NCBI GenBank assembly: GCA_029552545.1
Contig: JAKPDO010000013.1
Coordinates: forward strand, 124,001 to 188,000
Length of the DNA: 64,000 nt
Source of the DNA: Planctomycetota bacterium
GTDB taxonomy: Bacteria > Planctomycetota > Phycisphaerae > Sedimentisphaerales > Anaerohalosphaeraceae
Direction: 5' to 3'
Shown here: positions 19,819-30,814 of the stretch, piece after piece
How positions within the stretch are numbered: the first letter of the stretch is position 1
Layout: every line of letters starts with the position of its first letter
Program-made: the position numbers and the translations under genes
The notes under the pieces: model-generated
Told to the model about the DNA's origin: nothing
The model's input: only the letters and a program-made list of their open reading frames with translations
Database searches by the model: none

Positions 19819-20688
19819 TCATTTGCCGGGGATGTAGGAGCGTTTGAACCAGAGATAATCCTCAGAAACGGTGCCGTTTGGATTGAGAGCGGACCAGTTT
19901 TTCTGCTGGGCTTTGGCCATTTCGAGGGTATTTTTGGAGACCCATTTGTGGCGCTCGGCATGGCCGTCGGCAAAGGCCAAGGTGCTGCTGCCGTTGTGCC
20001 AGATGGCGAAGGGGTCCACCCATTGTGGAGAATTCATATTCATATTCCAGGTGCGGTGATTCCAGCCGTAGCCGTCGGCCTCTTCCAAAAAGACGATTTT
20101 GTTTCCGGGTGCAGAAAACTGGGACAGTTTGGTGATGGTGTAGGCATCTTCGCCGGTTCCGCCGTCGGGCCGCTGGGAGAGGACTTTTCCGATAGAATAG
20201 CTGCGGTATCCGCCCATCCAGTCGGGGTCATAGTTGCTTGCGCTGTTGCCTTTGTAGGTGGCGGGTTTGGTGTATCGTGTATCGACGGGGCAGTTATAGA
20301 CCTTGGGGGCATCAATGTATCGCCAGAGGGCACCGGCCTGAAAGCCGCGAAACTTGTCGTCGAGAGTTTTGTTGACATCTTCGCGATTGGGGCCCATCGG
20401 CCTTCCGACCCAGTTCCAGACGCGGACGGAACGGCTGCTGATGGTGTAGTAATTGTATCCGGGTTCGGTCAAACTGTCCGAAGTGTCTCCGTCGACGATT
20501 CTGGCGGAGCTGTCTTCCGCATAGAGGAGCCATGCCTTAATCAGCTGGCTTTCATTGCCCAGGCAGACGGAGGCCGCCGCGAGGTTTTTGGCGCTTTTGA
20601 GGGCTGGGATGATGATAGCCAGAAGCAAACCGATAATGGCGATGACAACCAGCAGTTCGATCAGTGTAAAGGCCTTTTTGAACTTCAT
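19819..20688 (-). CDS. Prepilin-type N-terminal methylation protein (DUF1559/H-X9-DG-like)
   Basis: MKFKKAFTLIELLVVIAIIGLLLAIIIPAL; C-terminal STLAFADGHAERHKW. Confidence 0.92.
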   Translation of the reverse strand: MKFKKAFTLIELLVVIAIIGLLLAIIIPALKSAKNLAAASVCLGNESQLIKAWLLYAEDSSARIVDGDTSDSLTEPGYNYYTISSRSVRVWNWVGRPMGPNREDVNKTLDDKFRGFQAGALWRYIDAPKVYNCPVDTRYTKPATYKGNSASNYDPDWMGGYRSYSIGKVLSQRPDGGTGEDAYTITKLSQFSAPGNKIVFLEEADGYGWNHRTWNMNMNSPQWVDPFAIWHNGSSTLAFADGHAERHKWVSKNTLEMAKAQQKNWSALNPNGTVSEDYLWFKRSYIPGK

Positions 20689-20748
20689 GGAGCCAATCCT
20701 TTCCTACGTTTCGGCTTTTCGGCAAGTTTTCGGCCCCCTCTGAGGAAA

Positions 20749-20821
<73 letters not shown>

Positions 20822-20888
20822 GTTCAGAGAGGGACTATACCATAGTTTAAATATCCTGACAAGTCCTGATTTGCCGAAAAAAGAGGGA

Positions 20889-22112
20889 TTATTCGTTTTT
20901 GGGTTCGGCGTGTTTTTCAAGCCATTGCTGAACCCACCGGCGCGCCTGATGGGGGGTTTGGATTTCCTCGGCAAGCTGGGCGATATACAGTTCGCGGGCC
21001 AGCCGGCCGACCATCGGGCCGGGAACAGCCCCCAAAGCGATGAGCTGATGGCCGTCCAGCAAAGGTTTGGGGCGAAGGATTTTGCCTTTCAGAGCGGCGG
21101 CCCTCTTTTGAATCGTTTTCAGGGGGCTGATGGACTGACCCTCAGACAAAAGAAGGGCCTTGCGAAGGTGGACTAAGTCCTCCCAATAGGGTTCAGCCAT
21201 AAGCATTTTTAATTGGGCCAAAGGAAGTTCCGCGTCTGCCAGGACGTCTTTGTGTTCGAGCAGGTATCGGATATGTTTTATCGTGGAATTGCTGAGCCGA
21301 AGCGATTTGGCCCATTCCATACTTTTATTAACAGGAGCTGCTGTAAAATACGCCGCCAAAGCCAGCGGAAAGTCGATTTGTTCCGGCAAATGCCGAAGCA
21401 TTTTGCCCCCGAAGTGCCGGCAGGGTCCTTCAAAACCGGGAAAGATGGTTTGGGCCAGCCCGGAATCGTTCAGGAGACGTGCACCGCGAGCCCTGTTGGG
21501 ATGAGTCAGGATTTGCTCCAGCTCCATCGCAATCCGTTCAGGACTGATTTGGCTAATTTTGGGGGCGTGTCGGCAAACGGCCTGCCAGGTTTGTTCTTCG
21601 ATTTCGAAATCCAGCTGGACGGCAAAACGCACCGCCCGCAGGAGCCGCAGATAGTCTTCGCCGAATCGCTCATCTGGGTTGCCGATCGTGCGGATGATTT
21701 TCTTTTGGAGGTCTTCCCGCCCGCCGACAAAATCGAGGGTCTGCCGGCTGATGGGGTCAAAGAACATCCCATTGACGGTAAAATCTCGACGCATGGCATC
21801 TTCTTTTGCCGTGGCAAACTCAACCTTTTCGGGATGACGGCCGTCCTGATAATCGGATTCCGTTCGAAAGGTAGCCACCTCCACCTGTTTGCCTTCGAGG
21901 ATGACAATTACCACACCGAAACGTGCTCCGATTTTGAGGGTTTTTCGAAACAGCGGGATGATTTGGTCCGGTACGGCATTGGTGACGACATCGTAATCTT
22001 TGGGACGCCTTCCGAGCAGATAATCTCGCACGCAGCCGCCTGCGAAAAGGGCCTGATAGCCCTCCTGGCGGAGCCGTTTGAGTACTTTTAATGCCTGAGC
22101 ACGATTCGACAT
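20889..22112 (-). CDS. CCA-adding / poly(A) polymerase family tRNA nucleotidyltransferase
   Basis: LFAGGCVRDYLLGRRPKDYDVVTNA; DAMRRDFTVNGMFFDP; GNPDERFGEDYLRLLRAVRFA. Confidence 0.93.
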   Translation of the reverse strand: MSNRAQALKVLKRLRQEGYQALFAGGCVRDYLLGRRPKDYDVVTNAVPDQIIPLFRKTLKIGARFGVVIVILEGKQVEVATFRTESDYQDGRHPEKVEFATAKEDAMRRDFTVNGMFFDPISRQTLDFVGGREDLQKKIIRTIGNPDERFGEDYLRLLRAVRFAVQLDFEIEEQTWQAVCRHAPKISQISPERIAMELEQILTHPNRARGARLLNDSGLAQTIFPGFEGPCRHFGGKMLRHLPEQIDFPLALAAYFTAAPVNKSMEWAKSLRLSNSTIKHIRYLLEHKDVLADAELPLAQLKMLMAEPYWEDLVHLRKALLLSEGQSISPLKTIQKRAAALKGKILRPKPLLDGHQLIALGAVPGPMVGRLARELYIAQLAEEIQTPHQARRWVQQWLEKHAEPKNE

Positions 22113-22175
22113 TCCCAGTTGTTCCGATATCAGAATTTTGCTGAAGGTCTTATTCTTTCAGCCGCAGGCCGGACT

Positions 22176-22193
22176 GTCAAATTGTTCTTTGAC
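22176..22193. promoter_or_regulatory. Palindromic operator-like site 1 upstream of guaB
   Basis: gtcaaa-ttgttc-tttgac. Confidence 0.45.
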
Positions 22194-22229
22194 GGAACAA
22201 CTGTTTTTTCGGTTTTCGAAAGCCGAGGA

Positions 22230-22258
22230 TTGACAGGGTTTGTTTTGTCAGGTACAGT
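22230..22258 (+). promoter_or_regulatory. Candidate sigma-70-like promoter for guaB
   Basis: TTGACA (22230-22235), 17-nt spacer, TACAGT (22253-22258). Confidence 0.4.
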
Positions 22259-22300
22259 ATTGTATGGTTACAAAAAGAAGAGCATATCGAAACAGCCCAC

Positions 22301-22317
22301 GTCAAATTGTCTTTGAC
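22301..22317. promoter_or_regulatory. Palindromic operator-like site 2 upstream of guaB
   Basis: gtcaaa-ttgtc-tttgac. Confidence 0.45.
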
Positions 22318-22352
22318 GCATCTCTATTATGCAGATATATTCTGTCTTCTAA

Positions 22353-23861
<1,509 letters not shown>

Positions 23862-23872
23862 TGGTTGAATCG

Positions 23873-25411
23873 ATGCATGAGCAGATTGTCATTGTGGATT
23901 TCGGCAGTCAGTATGTTCAGCTGATTGCCCGTCGGGTGCGGGAGCATAAGGTCTATTCGGAGATTGTCCAGCCGAGTGTGCCGCTGGAGAAGATTCTGCG
24001 TCCGGGTCTGAAGGGGATTATTCTTTCGGGGGGGCCGGCCAGCGTCTATGCCCCGAATGCTCCGATGTGCGACCGTCGGCTGTTTGAGGCGGGCGTGCCG
24101 ATTTTGGGGATTTGCTACGGGATGCAGGCGGGGTGCAAACTGCTGGGGGCGCACGTCTCTTCGGCTCCGGCCCGCGAGTACGGACGCACGGCCCTGAGAA
24201 TCCTCCGTCAGGATGACTTGTTCCGGGGCCTTCCGGAGCATACAACCGTGTGGATGAGCCACGGCGACCAGGTGCAGCAGCTTCCGGATGAATTTATCCC
24301 GCTGGCCGAAACGCCGACCTGTCCTGCTGCAGCGGTTCGGCACAAAAACGGGCGATTCTGGGGGGTTCAGTTCCATCCGGAGGTAACGCATACGCCGCGC
24401 GGACAGGAAATCATCCGAAACTTCCTGTATGACATCTGCGGCTGTCGGGGCGACTGGCAGGTGAGCGATTTTGTTCAGGAGACGATTGAGGCCGTCCGTC
24501 GAAAAGTGGGCTCCTCGAGGGTGATTTGCGGCCTGTCAGGCGGGGTTGATTCGGCGGTGACGGCGACCCTGCTGCACAAGGCCATAGGCGACCAGCTGGT
24601 CTGCATCTTTGTGGATAACGGACTGCTGCGAAAAAACGAACGAGAAGGCGTTGTGGCGACCTTCCGCAACCATTTTCATATCGATCTGCGGGTGGTGGAT
24701 TGGGGAAAGCAGTTTCTGGCGAAGCTGGCCGGTGTGACGGACCCGCAGCAAAAGCGCAAAATCATCGGAGCGGAGTTTATTGAGGCATTTAAATCCGAAG
24801 CCGCCAAAATCCCGGATGCGCGTTTTCTGGCACAAGGGACGCTGTACCCGGATGTAATTGAATCGGGCAAAAAAGACGGCAATCTGGCGGCGAATATCAA
24901 ACTGCATCACAACGTCGGCGGGCTGCCGGAGCAGCTGGGGTTTGAACTGGTTGAGCCGCTGCGGGATTTGTTCAAGGATGAGGTGCGGCTGGTTGGGGAG
25001 TATCTGGGGCTGCCGGAGGAGATGGTCTGGCGGCATCCGTTCCCCGGACCGGGACTGGCGGTGCGGATTATCGGCGAGGTAACCGAGCCGAAGCTGGCGA
25101 TTCTGCGGGAGGCGGACGATATTCTGATTGAAGAAATCAAGGCGGCGGGGCTCTATCGGACTGTCAGCCAGACCCTGGCGGTTCTGCTGCCGATTGGAAC
25201 GGTTGGGGTGATGGGGGATGAACGCAGCTACGAGCATGTGATTGCGATTCGGTCCGTGGATACAACGGACTTTATGACGGCGGATTTCTCGCGGATTCCT
25301 TATGAGGTACTCGGCCGGATTGCCAATCGGATTATCAATGAAGTGCGCGGGGTCAATCGCGTGGTCTATGACATCTCGAGCAAACCACCGGCGACGATTG
25401 AGTGGGAGTAA
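23873..25411 (+). CDS. guaA: GMP synthase (glutamine-hydrolysing)
   Basis: [39 protein letters not shown]-loop; [10 protein letters not shown]-terminus; internal Met start. Confidence 0.97.
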   Translation: MHEQIVIVDFGSQYVQLIARRVREHKVYSEIVQPSVPLEKILRPGLKGIILSGGPASVYAPNAPMCDRRLFEAGVPILGICYGMQAGCKLLGAHVSSAPAREYGRTALRILRQDDLFRGLPEHTTVWMSHGDQVQQLPDEFIPLAETPTCPAAAVRHKNGRFWGVQFHPEVTHTPRGQEIIRNFLYDICGCRGDWQVSDFVQETIEAVRRKVGSSRVICGLSGGVDSAVTATLLHKAIGDQLVCIFVDNGLLRKNEREGVVATFRNHFHIDLRVVDWGKQFLAKLAGVTDPQQKRKIIGAEFIEAFKSEAAKIPDARFLAQGTLYPDVIESGKKDGNLAANIKLHHNVGGLPEQLGFELVEPLRDLFKDEVRLVGEYLGLPEEMVWRHPFPGPGLAVRIIGEVTEPKLAILREADDILIEEIKAAGLYRTVSQTLAVLLPIGTVGVMGDERSYEHVIAIRSVDTTDFMTADFSRIPYEVLGRIANRIINEVRGVNRVVYDISSKPPATIEWE

Positions 25412-25423
25412 GGAGACAACAAA

Positions 25424-26407
25424 ATGGCAAACAGCTGGTTCAGGGTATTCGGGGGGCTGGTGCTGCCGGCGGTGATGGTCCTGAGCTCGGCGGGACGAGC
25501 GGAGACCTTTACAATTTATGCCGAAAACGACAGCCGGTATCTGAAACCCAATCACAATACCGATCGCCATTACACCAACGGGTTTAAACTGGTGTATGGG
25601 TTTCAGCCGAACTGGCGATGGCTGGATGGGTACGGACAGATGGATGTGCCTTTCTTTCCGGCTCCTCAGGGGCCGGTCGAGACGGCAGCCGGTGTGTTTT
25701 TGGGGCAGAATATCTATACCCCCGATTATGTGGATGAGCCCGCCAAGCGGCGTCTGAAGGATATGCGGTTTGCCGGATGGCTTTACAGTGGACTTTTTGT
25801 GCAGCGGGCTAATGAACAGGTTCTGGACCAGGCGGAATTGAGCTTGGGCGTCATCGGGCCTTCCGCGAAAGGGCGCCAGATTCAGACCTGTGTTCATGAA
25901 GCGATGCATTCCGGAAGACCGATCGGCTGGGACAGCCAGCTGGGAGACCGTCCGGCAGTGGATTTTTCCTGGTACCGCAAACATCGTTTGCAGGGGGCGT
26001 TTTGGAAGCCGTCCGAAAAGATAGATTTTCTTTCGGAGTATGGGTTTACGGCAGGTTCGGTCTTTTGTCATCTGCAGGCAAGTGTAGTGGGGCGGTTTGG
26101 TTTTTGGGAATTGCCGAAAGACTGGGGGCCGGACCGACTGGAATTGCCTGCCGGAGCAATAGCCGAGGCATTCCGTAAGGAAAAAGCGGGGTATTTCTTT
26201 GTTCGGTTGGGCGGCAGGGCGGTTGGATACAATCAGTTCTTGACCGATTTAGACCCGGAACCGCTTGTCGGGCACCTTCAGGTGGGGTGTGTTATTCAAC
26301 TTCGTTCGTTGGAACTGGGCTACTCGCAGACCTATCTGACCCAGGAGTATAAGGAACAGAACTATTTCGACGGCTATGGTGCACTGACTGTAAAATGGGA
26401 TTTTTAG
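25424..26407 (+). CDS. LpxR-like outer-membrane lipid A deacylase family protein
   Basis: Signal peptide; ETFTIYAENDSRYLKPNHNTDRHYTNGFKLVYGF resembles the LpxR/DUF2219 N-terminus. Confidence 0.78.
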   Translation: MANSWFRVFGGLVLPAVMVLSSAGRAETFTIYAENDSRYLKPNHNTDRHYTNGFKLVYGFQPNWRWLDGYGQMDVPFFPAPQGPVETAAGVFLGQNIYTPDYVDEPAKRRLKDMRFAGWLYSGLFVQRANEQVLDQAELSLGVIGPSAKGRQIQTCVHEAMHSGRPIGWDSQLGDRPAVDFSWYRKHRLQGAFWKPSEKIDFLSEYGFTAGSVFCHLQASVVGRFGFWELPKDWGPDRLELPAGAIAEAFRKEKAGYFFVRLGGRAVGYNQFLTDLDPEPLVGHLQVGCVIQLRSLELGYSQTYLTQEYKEQNYFDGYGALTVKWDF

Positions 26408-26474
26408 AGTGGGAAAGTCTGTTTCTGGGGGATTCGGCAAATTTTCTAAAGACCTATAAAAACGATATTTGTGG

Positions 26475-26502
26475 TTGACATTTTTTGTAATGTCTGTATA
26501 TT
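26475..26502 (+). promoter_or_regulatory. Candidate promoter of the thrS operon with embedded palindrome
   Basis: TTGACA - 16 nt - TATATT; spacer region carries GACATT-TTTTGT-AATGTC (26477-26494). Confidence 0.45.
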
Positions 26503-26556
26503 TTTTTGAAGATTGTCGATAATAAAAAAGAAGATTCATTCAGGATGAAAGGATAA

Positions 26557-28482
26557 ATGGCAAAACTGACGCTCCCGGATGGGAAAGTGCTGGAAGCGGC
26601 CGACGGAATACGAGCCGAAGAGGCGGTGGAACAAATTGGGCCGGGGCTGGCCAAAGCCGCCCTGGCTGTCAAAATAAATGGAAAACTTGCCGACTTGTCT
26701 GCCCCTTTGCGGGGGGATGTTTCCTTTGAAGTACTCACAGCCCGCCAGCCGGAAGGACTGGAGGTGCTTCGGCACAGCTGTGCGCATATTATGGCGGAGG
26801 CAATCTGCCGGATTTGGCCGAAGGCCAAACTGGTTTACGGGCCGACGGTTGCTGACGGGTTTTATTACGATATTGACCTGGATGAGCCGATTCGTCCGGA
26901 GGATTTTGAGAAAATCGAAGAGGAGATGCGGAAAATCATCCAATCCAATCAGCCCTTCATTCGGATTGAGATGAGTCGGCAGGAGGCCCTCCGGAAGATG
27001 GCCCATGACCCGTATAAACTGGATAACATCCAGCGGGCCAGCGGGGACGTTATCAGTTTTTACCGGCACGGCGACAGCAATTTTGAAGACCTTTGCCGGG
27101 GGCCGCACATTCCGCGAACCGGCTGTATCGACCCGAAGGCCTTTAAGATTATGAGCGTGGCCGGCGCCTATTGGCACGGGGATGCCAGCCAGAAGATGCT
27201 TCAGCGGGTCTATGGAACAGTCTGGCCGACGAAGAAGGAGCTGGATGCCTATCTGGAACGGCTCGAAGAGGCCAAAAAGCGGGACCATCGGCTTATCGGA
27301 AAGCAGATGGAACTGTTCAGCTTCCACGAAGAAGGGCCGGGATTTGCTTTTCTGCACCCGAAGGGGATGATTATCTGGAATGAAATCATCGACTTCTGGC
27401 GGCAGGTGCACCGCAAATACAAATATGTGGAGGTCAAGACCCCGATTATCCTCAATGAGTCGCTTTGGCACCGCAGCGGGCATTGGGACCATTACAAGGA
27501 AAATATGTATTTTACCTCCGTGGACGGGGTCAATTACGCCATCAAGCCGATGAATTGCCCGGGCGGGCTTTTGATTTACAACTCCAAGAAGCATTCGTAT
27601 CGGGAGTTTCCGATGCGGGTGGCGGAGTTGGGGCTGGTTCACCGCTACGAGGCCAGCGGGCAGATGCACGGGCTGGTGCGGGTGCGGCAGTTTACGCAGG
27701 ATGATGCCCATATTTTCTGTACCCCCGAACAGATTGAAGGCGAAATTATCGGCGTGATCAATCTGGTGCAGGAGATTTACTCGACCTTCGGATTTGAGGA
27801 TTATCATATTGAACTGTCCACCAAACCGGAAAAGCATATCGGCTCGGATGAAATCTGGGAGCTGGCGACGAATGCACTGGCCGGAGCCCTGAAGCACAAA
27901 GGACTGGCCTTTCAGATTAATGAAGGCGACGGGGCGTTTTACGGGCCGAAGATTGATTTCCATATCAATGACTGTCTGGGCCGTTCCTGGCAGCTGGGGA
28001 CGATTCAGCTGGATTTTTCGATGCCGCAGCGGTTCAGCTTGGTCTATTCCGACCGGGACAATACCGAGAAAACACCTGTGATGATTCATCGGGCGATTTT
28101 GGGGTCGCTGGAGCGGTTTTTGGGGATTCTGATTGAACATTACGGCGGGAATTTCCCAGTCTGGCTGGCTCCGGAGCAGGTGCGGGTTTTGTCGATCAGC
28201 GAGAAAACAAATGCTTATGCTGAGCAGGTGCAGCGGCGGCTGGAAGAGGCAGGCATTCGCTGTACGGCGGACCTGACCGATGACAAGATTGGCGCCAAAA
28301 TCGCGAGGTCCCATTCCGACCGGATTCCGTATATGGCGGTCGTGGGGCCGAAGGAGGAGGAGACAGGTACGCTGACGGTTCGGCTTCGCCAGTCCAAAGA
28401 AAGCTGTTCAATGAATGTAGAAGCATTTCTATCCGGCGTGCAGGAAAAAATCCGCAGCCGTTCTTTGTCGTTGACGTTATGA
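26557..28482 (+). CDS. thrS: Threonyl-tRNA synthetase
   Basis: TGS-like N-terminus; HSCAHIMAEA; MNCPGGLLIYNS; VHRYEASGQMHGLVRVRQFTQDDAHIFC; HRAILGSLERFLGILIEHYGGNFPVWLAPEQ. Confidence 0.97.
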   Translation: MAKLTLPDGKVLEAADGIRAEEAVEQIGPGLAKAALAVKINGKLADLSAPLRGDVSFEVLTARQPEGLEVLRHSCAHIMAEAICRIWPKAKLVYGPTVADGFYYDIDLDEPIRPEDFEKIEEEMRKIIQSNQPFIRIEMSRQEALRKMAHDPYKLDNIQRASGDVISFYRHGDSNFEDLCRGPHIPRTGCIDPKAFKIMSVAGAYWHGDASQKMLQRVYGTVWPTKKELDAYLERLEEAKKRDHRLIGKQMELFSFHEEGPGFAFLHPKGMIIWNEIIDFWRQVHRKYKYVEVKTPIILNESLWHRSGHWDHYKENMYFTSVDGVNYAIKPMNCPGGLLIYNSKKHSYREFPMRVAELGLVHRYEASGQMHGLVRVRQFTQDDAHIFCTPEQIEGEIIGVINLVQEIYSTFGFEDYHIELSTKPEKHIGSDEIWELATNALAGALKHKGLAFQINEGDGAFYGPKIDFHINDCLGRSWQLGTIQLDFSMPQRFSLVYSDRDNTEKTPVMIHRAILGSLERFLGILIEHYGGNFPVWLAPEQVRVLSISEKTNAYAEQVQRRLEEAGIRCTADLTDDKIGAKIARSHSDRIPYMAVVGPKEEETGTLTVRLRQSKESCSMNVEAFLSGVQEKIRSRSLSLTL

Positions 28483-28527
28483 ACAGGTCAGAAACGGTTT
28501 CACAGACTTTTTGGAAAGGGAAGCACT

Positions 28528-29049
28528 ATCACTAAAGAGATTAATTTCCGGATTAATGAGCGGATTCGGGTCAGTCCGGTTCGACTGATCGATGAAAACA
28601 ACCAGCAGGTTGGGGTTGTGTCGATTGAGGAGGCCCGAAACCGGGCGATGGAAGCGGGACTGGATTTGGTGGAGGTGTCGCCGACGTCGAATCCGCCGGT
28701 TTGCCGAATTATGGATTACGGCAAATTTTTGTACCAGCAGAAACGCAAAGCCAAAGAAAGTCAGAAAAAACAGCACGTCGTTACGCTCAAAGAGATTCGG
28801 ATTCGCCCGAAAATTGACGACCATGACCGCCAGATTAAGCTGGCGCAGGCCGTCAAGTTCTTCGAAAAGGGTCATAAAGTACAGTTTACAATGCCGTTTC
28901 GAGGGCGGGAAATGGCCCATGTGGATCAGGGCTACCAAATGATGGATGAGATTGTTCAGGCCCTTCAGGAGGTGGCCAAGATTGAGCGTCCGGCCCAGAT
29001 GCTGGGCAAACGGATTACTATGGTTCTGGTGCCCGCCAAGGGCAGTTAG
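28528..29049 (+). CDS. infC: Translation initiation factor IF-3, probable ATC start
   Basis: TKEINFRINERIRVSPVRLIDENNQQVGVV...CRIMDYGKFLYQQKRKAKESQKKQ...; no ATG/GTG/TTG in frame between the stop at 28480 and 28618; SD-like ggaaaggg at 28513-28520. Confidence 0.93.
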   Translation: MTKEINFRINERIRVSPVRLIDENNQQVGVVSIEEARNRAMEAGLDLVEVSPTSNPPVCRIMDYGKFLYQQKRKAKESQKKQHVVTLKEIRIRPKIDDHDRQIKLAQAVKFFEKGHKVQFTMPFRGREMAHVDQGYQMMDEIVQALQEVAKIERPAQMLGKRITMVLVPAKGS

Positions 29050-29161
29050 ACAGGCAAAAAATCAGTTCTTTTGCAAATTTTAGGGTTGACGGAGCAGTCA
29101 ATCCGGGATAAATTGTTTGGCTCTTTTTCTGAAAATAATCTGTTTTTGAGGGATTCTATCA

Positions 29162-29356
29162 ATGCCGAAACTAAAAACCCATAAAGGACTTGCCAAGCGG
29201 GTCAAGATAACCGGTACCGGAAAGGTGAAGCGCAAACGCTGCGGCGGCGGGCACTTGCTCAGCGACAAGAGCGCCAAGCGGCGGCGGCGTTTCGGTTCAA
29301 CCACTCTGGTTAAAGGCGTTCGCGCCAAGAAAATCCGGGTCCTGCTCGGGCAGTAA
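29162..29356 (+). CDS. rpmI: 50S ribosomal protein L35
   Basis: MPKLKTHKGLAKRVKITGTGKVKRKRCGGGHLLSDKSAKRRRR. Confidence 0.96.
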   Translation: MPKLKTHKGLAKRVKITGTGKVKRKRCGGGHLLSDKSAKRRRRFGSTTLVKGVRAKKIRVLLGQ

Positions 29357-29446
29357 GTATAGGAAAGACAAGTAGATTCTGCCTGCTTCCCGGCCTCATC
29401 AGCTGCCGCAGCGGGCGAGAGAAATGGAAACGAAAGGAAAGCTGGT

Positions 29447-29800
29447 ATGCCGAGAGTACGTCGAGGCGCTGCACGGCGCCAAGCCAAAAAGAGAATTTTT
29501 CAGGTCGTTAAGGGACATCGCGGTCCGGACGGCAAGCTGCTGCGTCTGGCCAAAGAAGCCGCCGTTCGGGCCAACGTCAACGCCCGAATCGGAAGAAAGC
29601 AGAAAAAAAGGACCTACCGGGGTCTGTGGATTATCCGGCTCAGTGCCGCCTGCCGGCAGCGCGGAATCAGCTACAGCCATTTCATCAACGGCTGCAAGAA
29701 GGCCGGAATCGGGCTGAACCGCAAGATGCTCAGCGAGCTGGCCATTGCCGACCCGACCGCTTTTGACCAGATTGTGGAAAAAGCCAAAGCCGCCCTGTAG
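29447..29800 (+). CDS. rplT: 50S ribosomal protein L20
   Basis: MPRVRRGAARRQAKKRIFQVVKGHRGPDGKLLRLAKEAAVRANVNARIGRKQKKRTYRGLWIIRLSAACR. Confidence 0.97.
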   Translation: MPRVRRGAARRQAKKRIFQVVKGHRGPDGKLLRLAKEAAVRANVNARIGRKQKKRTYRGLWIIRLSAACRQRGISYSHFINGCKKAGIGLNRKMLSELAIADPTAFDQIVEKAKAAL

Positions 29801-29809
29801 GGTTGGGAT

Positions 29810-30796
29810 ATGCTCGAGCAGTTTGAACAAATCGGCCGAGCGGCTCTCCAGGAGCTGGAGACGGTTTCAAACGCCGAACAGCTGGAGGCCTTCCGCATCA
29901 AGTATCTGGGCCGTAAGGGCCAGGTAACCCTGATGCTCAGCCAAATTGGTACGCTGCCTGCGGAATTTAAAAAACAGGGCGGGCAGCTGGCCAATCGAAT
30001 TAAAAACGAGGTGACGGAGGCGTTTGAACGGAAAAAGAGCACCCTGGGTACCGTGCATCGAGGGGGGCCGATTCTCGATGTGACGCTGCCGGGACTTCCG
30101 GTTCGACAGGGCAAGAGCCATATCATTTCTCAGACCATAAGCGAACTGCTGGAGATTTTCGGGCGGATGGGCTTTGCTGTGGCTTATGGGCCGGAGGTCG
30201 AGGATGAATGGCATAATTTTATTGCGCTGAATATTCCGCCGGAGCATCCGGCCCGCGACCCGATGGACAATTTTTACATTGATGACCGGCGGCTGCTTCG
30301 CAGTCAGACCTCAACGATTCAAATTCGGGTGATGGAGCGGCAGAAACCCCCGATTCGGGTGGTTGCGCCGGGGCGGGTGTATCGGCCGGATACGGTGGAT
30401 GCCACGCATATGTTTATGTTCCATCAGCTGGAGGCCCTTGTGGTGGATGAGGGCATCAGTATGGTGGATTTGAAGAGTACGATTCATCAGTTTATTCAAA
30501 TCTTTTTCGGGGCCGGCACAAAATGGCAGTTTCGGCCGAGTTTCTTTCCGTTTACGGAGCCCAGCTGCGAGGTGGATATCCTGTGGACGGACAAGGACGG
30601 CAGCGAACACTGGATGGAAATCGGCGGCTGCGGGATGGTCGATCCGAATGTCTTTGATGCGGTGGGAATCGACAGCGAAAAATATACCGGCTGGGCGTTT
30701 GGATTCGGTATTGAGCGGCTGGCAATGAAGAAATACGGCATTTCGGATATCCGGCTTCTGTTCGAAAACGACATCCGCTTTCTGAATCAATTCTAA
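29810..30796 (+). CDS. pheS: Phenylalanyl-tRNA synthetase alpha subunit
   Basis: RTGS-like HTSTIQIRVME region; FHQLEALVVDEGISMVDLKSTIHQF; FRPSFFPFTEPSCEVDI; GFGIERLAMKKYGISDIR. Confidence 0.97.
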   Translation: MLEQFEQIGRAALQELETVSNAEQLEAFRIKYLGRKGQVTLMLSQIGTLPAEFKKQGGQLANRIKNEVTEAFERKKSTLGTVHRGGPILDVTLPGLPVRQGKSHIISQTISELLEIFGRMGFAVAYGPEVEDEWHNFIALNIPPEHPARDPMDNFYIDDRRLLRSQTSTIQIRVMERQKPPIRVVAPGRVYRPDTVDATHMFMFHQLEALVVDEGISMVDLKSTIHQFIQIFFGAGTKWQFRPSFFPFTEPSCEVDILWTDKDGSEHWMEIGGCGMVDPNVFDAVGIDSEKYTGWAFGFGIERLAMKKYGISDIRLLFENDIRFLNQF

Positions 30797-30814
30797 GTCA
30801 AAAACTTTGCCAAA

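Noticed and set aside
26536-28314. 592-aa ORF antisense to thrS, and similar long antisense ORFs over guaA (24536-26071), ahcY (52669-54186), rtcB (54483-55874), GH2 (16822-18105) and the histidine kinase (14135-15361)
   Set aside because: All mirror a strongly conserved gene, have no recognisable motifs and start at arbitrary places; treated as composition artefacts
28618-29049. infC start at GTG 28618 as in the ORF track
   Set aside because: Would delete the conserved IF-3 N-terminus; upstream in-frame codons encode TKEINFRINERIRVSPVRLIDENNQQVGVV
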